Assembly: GCF_024372725.1 (NCBI RefSeq)
Contig: NZ_VOUA01000006.1
Coordinates: forward strand, 1-64,000
Source of the DNA: Methanosarcina sp. KYL-1
GTDB taxonomy: Archaea > Halobacteriota > Methanosarcinia > Methanosarcinales > Methanosarcinaceae
Reading direction: 5' to 3'
Length of the DNA stretch: 64,000 bases
The translations under genes and the position numbers were made by a program. Below the pieces are notes generated by a model that was given only the letters and a program-made list of their open reading frames with translations, was not told the DNA's origin and searched no databases. Positions 59,952 to 64,000 of the stretch are shown here, one piece after another. How positions within the stretch are numbered: position 1 is the first letter of the stretch; every line of letters begins with the position of its first letter.

Positions 59952-60560
59952 TCACCGGCTTTTTCCCCTTACCACCATCAGCTCCTCAAATGAAACCTTT
60001 GTCCTCCCAACAATATCAACCTCAAACCCCAGTCCCTCCATCTTCTTCCTGACCGCCTCAAACCCGGTAATCGAAGAGATCAGCACGAGAATTTCCCCCT
60101 CCTGCCTGAGGTAAGCCCTCACCTGATCTAAAAACCGGTCCAGGGTCTCCCTCCCGCTCTCCCCGCCGTCAAAGGCATAATTAAGCCAGCCAGGCAGCTT
60201 TTCTTCCCCGGAAGTGGGGAGGTAGGGCGGGTTGAAGAGAATAAGGTCAAAAAGAGACCCTGTAGCCCCTGATTTTATTCCCCTGAAAAGATCTGTGCGG
60301 ATGACCTCGACCCCGTTAGCTTTTGCACAGAGGGCGGCGTGGGGGTTGATCTCGGTTGCAAGCACCCGGACGCCGGGGATATTTGCTTTGAGTACGGCGG
60401 ATACAAAGCCGGACCCAGTCCCTACTTCGAGGACCCGTATGCCGGGCTTTGCCACTCCCAGGGCGGCGTCGGCGAGCAAAAAAGAATCTTCTGCGGGTTC
60501 GTAGACAAGGTCCGTGGCCCCGAGTTTTACCCGGGCTTTTTTGTACTCAATTTCAACCAT
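59952..60560 (-). CDS. HemK2/Mtq2-like protein methyltransferase
   Basis: A 202-residue class I methyltransferase with motif I VLEVGTGSGFVSAVL, motif II VLATEINPHA and the NPPY motif (LILFNPPYLPT, near residue 108). That motif marks N5-glutamine methyltransferases acting on translation release factors (archaeal and eukaryotic Mtq2/HemK2). It ends 13 bases beyond the convergent membrane gene stop. It is the last gene of the conserved rpl21e-rpo4-DUF655-rsmA cluster, consistent with a role in translation. Start ATG 60560 has no strong Shine-Dalgarno. Confidence 0.9.
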   Translation of the reverse strand: MVEIEYKKARVKLGATDLVYEPAEDSFLLADAALGVAKPGIRVLEVGTGSGFVSAVLKANIPGVRVLATEINPHAALCAKANGVEVIRTDLFRGIKSGATGSLFDLILFNPPYLPTSGEEKLPGWLNYAFDGGESGRETLDRFLDQVRAYLRQEGEILVLISSITGFEAVRKKMEGLGFEVDIVGRTKVSFEELMVVRGKSR

Positions 60561-60672
60561 GCTTTATCGGATTCGGACTTATAAGTCCTGGCTTTACCTT
60601 ATCAGACTTAGTGGTTCAAGTTTAGTAATCTTGTTCAAGCTTCGGAATCTTGTTCAGGTTTCGGGATCTGGT

Positions 60673-61512
60673 TCAGGCTTCGGAATCTTGTTTTGAGCCC
60701 CGGGATCCGGATTTCAGGTCTACGATCATATTTGCGACTTCGGCAAGCTGCTCGGGGGTCAGGTTTTCGGCCCGTTTGCCCATGAAGTCTTCCGGGAGCT
60801 GGTTTACGACTTCTTTGACTTCGGGGATCCCGAGCATATAATTGGTGTTAAGGATGGCATTTCGCAGCTTTTTCCGGCGCTGGCTGAAGACGCCGGCCAC
60901 GAAATCCATGAAAAAAGCCTCGTCTTTGACTTCGAAGGGAGCGGGGCGGGGGACCAGTTTGATTACGGCGGAGTCGACTTCGGGAGCTGGCTGGAAGGCG
61001 CCTTTAGGGACTTTCATGAGGATGGAGGCGTCTGCAAAGTAGTAGGTATCCACCGTGAGGCGGGAGTAGTCCTTGCAGTCAGGAGGAGAGACCATGCGCT
61101 TTGCAAACTCGTACTGGTACATGAGGATGCCGAGGCTGAACCTGTGGCGCAGGAGCTTGAAGGTGATTTCCGAGGAGATGGAGTAGGGGAGGTTCGAGAC
61201 GACCTTGTCGAATTCGGGGAAGTCCAGTTTCAGGGCATCTCCTGCGATGATCTCGATGTTTTCTACGGCATCGAAGCGGTCGTGGAGGACGTGGACCAGG
61301 GCAGGGTCAAGTTCGATTGCTATGACCTTTTTTGCTTTCCTTGCAAGCCTTTCGGTCAGGTTCCCTATCCCGGCTCCGATTTCAAGGACGGTTTCTTCGG
61401 GGTTCAGGTCGGCGGCGGCCACGATCCGGTCGAGGTAACTGGTCTCGACCAGGAAATGCTGGTCAAAGGTGCCTCCTTTTATGCGGTATTTATTGAGAAT
61501 AGAGCGGACCAA
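60673..61512 (-). CDS. rsmA: 16S rRNA dimethyladenosine transferase
   Basis: A 279-residue KsgA/Dim1 protein that dimethylates two adjacent adenosines near the 3' end of 16S rRNA. The SAM motif is ETVLEIGAGIGNLTERLA (near residue 40), the catalytic NLPYSIS (near 109) is present, and QHFLVE near the N-terminus fits the family. The start is TTG 61512 with GGAGT about nine bases upstream. It lies 81 bases after the DUF655 gene in the conserved archaeal order. Confidence 0.95.
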   Translation of the reverse strand: MVRSILNKYRIKGGTFDQHFLVETSYLDRIVAAADLNPEETVLEIGAGIGNLTERLARKAKKVIAIELDPALVHVLHDRFDAVENIEIIAGDALKLDFPEFDKVVSNLPYSISSEITFKLLRHRFSLGILMYQYEFAKRMVSPPDCKDYSRLTVDTYYFADASILMKVPKGAFQPAPEVDSAVIKLVPRPAPFEVKDEAFFMDFVAGVFSQRRKKLRNAILNTNYMLGIPEVKEVVNQLPEDFMGKRAENLTPEQLAEVANMIVDLKSGSRGSKQDSEA

Positions 61513-61592
61513 GACTGAAAACTCCTGATGGGTAAAACAAATAAAAAAATTGAAAATAGAAGGTACTTTAAAGGCGGTTCTGAATTCTCTCT

Positions 61593-62312
61593 TCAGGCCG
61601 GCCTCTGGCGGCGTGCGGGGGTAGTAAAGAGCCGGTACTTGATAAAGTCGTCCTTGAGCTCTTCTTCTATCCTGTGGGATATGACTTTTGCCGGGTCGTG
61701 GAGGCTCGGGATCCTTTCGTGGATGTCCTGGAAGCTCTTAAAGTCCCCTTTCTTGCGCTCATCGATGATGGACCACATGAGCTTTTTCCCGATCCCGGGA
61801 AGGAGTTCCAGCATGTGCAGGCGGGTGGTGATGGAATGGGCTTCATTGAAGAATTTTACGAAGCGGTCTTCCTGGTGGCGGACGCAGGCTTCAAGGATAA
61901 AGGGAAGTTCGAGGTTTGCCCCGTGGGTAAGGTCAGAGTGGCCTATCCGCTGCTTTACGTGGTCTATTACATCCCTGTCTCCCTGGCCTATGTAGACCCT
62001 GGACTGAATTTCCGGGACCACTCCGTTTTTGGGGGCCAGCTCCATAAGGGTGAATTTCTTGTCTCCCACAGCCTGGACAAGGGGCTTTTTCTGGTGTATC
62101 GACTTGACATCAACGGACTTCCCGTAAGGAAGGTAATCGAGCACCCATACGTATTCCTCTCTGTCCTGAGGACTCTCCGAGGCTTTTCCGGATGAGCGCG
62201 GGGCTCGTTCTGATTGCGGTCTGCCTGTCGGACGTCTGACAGAAGGAGTTTTTTCAGCAGCATATCTGCTGCCAGTTTGCGGTCTACCGGATTGTAACTT
62301 ATCTTCTTTCAT
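61593..62312 (-). CDS. DUF655 protein, archaeal
   Basis: About 239 residues. After a basic, low-complexity N-terminal stretch (residues 1-45, rich in Arg, Ser, Pro) the DUF655 core begins at EEYVWVLDYLPYG. A helix-hairpin-helix segment (HMLELLPGIGKKLMWSIIDERK) suggests nucleic acid binding. The family is found next to rpo4 and rsmA in most archaea and its role is undefined, probably in ribosome or RNA metabolism. ATG 62312 is preferred over the frame's first start 18 bases upstream. Confidence 0.9.
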   Translation of the reverse strand: MKEDKLQSGRPQTGSRYAAEKTPSVRRPTGRPQSERAPRSSGKASESPQDREEYVWVLDYLPYGKSVDVKSIHQKKPLVQAVGDKKFTLMELAPKNGVVPEIQSRVYIGQGDRDVIDHVKQRIGHSDLTHGANLELPFILEACVRHQEDRFVKFFNEAHSITTRLHMLELLPGIGKKLMWSIIDERKKGDFKSFQDIHERIPSLHDPAKVISHRIEEELKDDFIKYRLFTTPARRQRPA

Positions 62313-62757
62313 CAGCACCCATCCTATCAATAAATATGAAACCCCATAGAGATGTTTTATGAATTTAAGGGATACCCTACTCGGGACGCCCTGCTCAACC
62401 AGACCTTCCCTTCAAGATCTTCCCTTCAGGTCCGGGACCTATCCCCGATTACCAGGCCTATTTGATTACCCCGGATGTTTCATTCCTGACGCTATCGGAA
62501 CCTGCCTGGATTTACGGATATTCCCTTATCCATTCCCTATCCGGGGTTTTTCCTTCCCTTTCGAATTTCCAAAGGTCAGGATACTCCCTGAAACTTTAAT
62601 ATTTTCCTGAGTCTCAGGAACTGCCCTCATGAATAACAAGATAGAAACTGATATATAGCTTATTCCATTGCATCTTACAAAAACTGAGTTATAGCTTTAT
62701 TCTACAGCTTTATTCCACTGCCTTTTCCAAAACAGAGCTATAACTTATTTTTGCACT
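62313..62757. other. Spacer rpo4-DUF655 with duplicated gene end
   Basis: Positions 62660-62774 hold a ~49-bp tandem repeat that includes the final codons of rpo4 (see finding). The rest is a pyrimidine-rich segment with no supported gene; it probably contains the promoter of the DUF655-rsmA genes. Confidence 0.55.
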
Positions 62758-63111
62758 TTATTCCATTGCCTCGGCGACATACTCGAGGATCTGGTCCATT
62801 TCTTCATTTTCCAGGGTGTACTTTTCTTTTGCATAAATTGCCCTGAGTTCGTCCCGGGACTGGGGCAGGATATCCGCAATCCGGATTGCAATCTGGGGCT
62901 TCATTTTCTCAAGTTCGAGCAGCTTGTTGATCAGTTCCCTGGCCTTCTCTCCGCTGACTTTGGCAAACAGTTCCGCGTGGTGCAGGGCTTTTCGGAACTC
63001 ATATGCCACTTCCATATCTCTTTCTCTGCGCTCTTCAGCGATCCTGGTCAGTATTTCCTTGACTTCAGCCAACGTCAATAACTCTTCGTTCAGGACTTCC
63101 TTAACTATCAT
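62758..63111 (-). CDS. rpo4: RNA polymerase subunit Rpo4 (RpoF)
   Basis: A 117-residue Rpb4 homologue. With Rpo7 it forms the stalk of archaeal RNA polymerase. The sequence (LTLAEVKEILTRIAEERRER, then FRKALHHAELFAKVSGEKARELINKLLEL and MKPQIAIRIADILPQSRDELRAIYAKE) matches the family throughout. It lies between rpl21e and DUF655 as in many archaea. Its 3' end is part of a tandem duplication. No strong Shine-Dalgarno is visible before the ATG. Confidence 0.95.
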   Translation of the reverse strand: MIVKEVLNEELLTLAEVKEILTRIAEERRERDMEVAYEFRKALHHAELFAKVSGEKARELINKLLELEKMKPQIAIRIADILPQSRDELRAIYAKEKYTLENEEMDQILEYVAEAME

Positions 63112-63678
63112 TGGAATACACTCTTTTGGAATTAAAAATTTTCAGGTAGCTACCGTTAGTACAGAGCAATCCACCCGGTCCTTTGCTTCAATATCCCTTT
63201 CGATCTTTTTGCCTTCAATTCTTCCTGGCTGCCAGGTTTTCTGCCAATTTCTCCTCAGGTCAGCGGGTTCCCGGATTCAAGAGCCTCATCCCGACCCCTT
63301 GCTCTGCACAAACCTGTCTTTCGTCCATAAGCCAGGCTTATCCCGAATAAGGTTATCCAGAGATAACTCTGCTATATGTTCCGCAAACGATATATAATTA
63401 TAGATGTTCCCGTGCCGGAATGAGCGATCAAGTTTTCAAAAGCAGTTTTGGCAAATCCCTCTCTTAACTCCCCGTGTTAGCCCTGAAGTTTTTTCAAGGG
63501 ACCTGGGTTATTTAAGCATAACCTTGATTCTTATATCTACATTATATGGCAAGTTCCTCAGGCACGCTTACCTGAACTCTCCAGTAAGAATCCGGACTTC
63601 CGGAAAATGGGTGCAGGCGGATATTTCCGGGGATAAAAGCGAGTTAGGTTGTATGAACCTAACTGCCTGCAAAGGAAA
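63112..63678. other. Spacer between rpl21e and rpo4
   Basis: This 567-bp gap is long for the cluster. A TATA-like GATATATAATTATA at 63389-63402 (usable on either strand) may be a separate rpo4 promoter. Open frames present have no family signature. No RNA gene was seen. Confidence 0.5.
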
Positions 63679-63999
<321 letters not shown>

Positions 64000-64000
64000 C

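Noticed and set aside
62359-62610. 83-residue ORF upstream of DUF655
   Set aside because: Pro/Phe/Ser-rich translation of a pyrimidine-rich spacer in the likely promoter region of the DUF655-rsmA genes.

Overview
The window looks like a Methanosarcina-type archaeal chromosome. It carries archaeal-only translation and transcription genes (ribosomal protein L21e, RNA polymerase subunit Rpo4, a DUF655 protein), TrmB and HisKA_2-type regulators, an Ota-type glycine betaine transporter, CooC, an MtaA/MtbA-like methylcobamide:CoM methyltransferase and an archaeal PEF-CTERM sorting signal. AT-rich spacers are full of minisatellites. I assign the genus from protein content only; the species is not resolved.

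Layout. 1-7 kb: the end of an unknown gene, a multi-pass membrane protein, a small HEAT-repeat protein, a Nudix remnant, unknown proteins, and a divergent methyltransferase/TrmB-regulator pair. 7.7-18.4 kb is accessory: a DUF4143 AAA ATPase, two HicB-like proteins without HicA, an unpaired small acidic protein, and three arrays of a ~245 bp repeat that bracket a small RHH-like gene and a large helicase IV/UvrD-like gene, closed by a 14-module HEAT-repeat protein. 18.5-24.3 kb is a carA-carB-argG arginine/pyrimidine block. 25-29 kb holds the betaine ABC transporter, followed by an MtaA-like methyltransferase. 30-40 kb has an iron-sulfur flavoprotein, TPR and hypothetical proteins, a MASE3-PAS-HisKA_2 histidine kinase, an unusual fusion of a YkvI-like permease to three LytS-type 5TM domains, a DUF4177 protein and an O-methyltransferase-like protein. 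40.7-47.7 kb has a five-gene Opp/Nik ABC transporter followed by cooC, so nickel uptake plus nickel insertion is plausible. 48-57.7 kb has class II lysS, the AmrS-like radical SAM protein, an Mth938-like protein, a DUF362/ferredoxin protein with an apparent ACG start, a TPR protein with a poly(Glu-His) tract, and nudC. 58-64 kb has a secreted protein split from its PEF-CTERM tail by an in-frame TAG, a membrane/coiled-coil protein, and the conserved cluster rpl21e-rpo4-DUF655-rsmA-hemK-like.

Most interesting observations: (1) the secreted protein at 58.0-58.7 kb continues in frame through a single TAG into a complete PEF-CTERM signal, and it is the only gene in the window I found ending in TAG; in a Pyl-decoding genus this suggests amber readthrough or a recent nonsense mutation. 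(2) The TATA-bearing ~245 bp repeat arrays around the helicase may be a repeated RNA-coding element or part of a mobile or defence unit. (3) The DUF362 protein has a perfectly placed ribosome binding site in front of ACG instead of ATG. (4) The permease-5TM-5TM-5TM fusion has no visible output domain. (5) Minisatellites recur, including inside genes, where they make low-complexity linkers.
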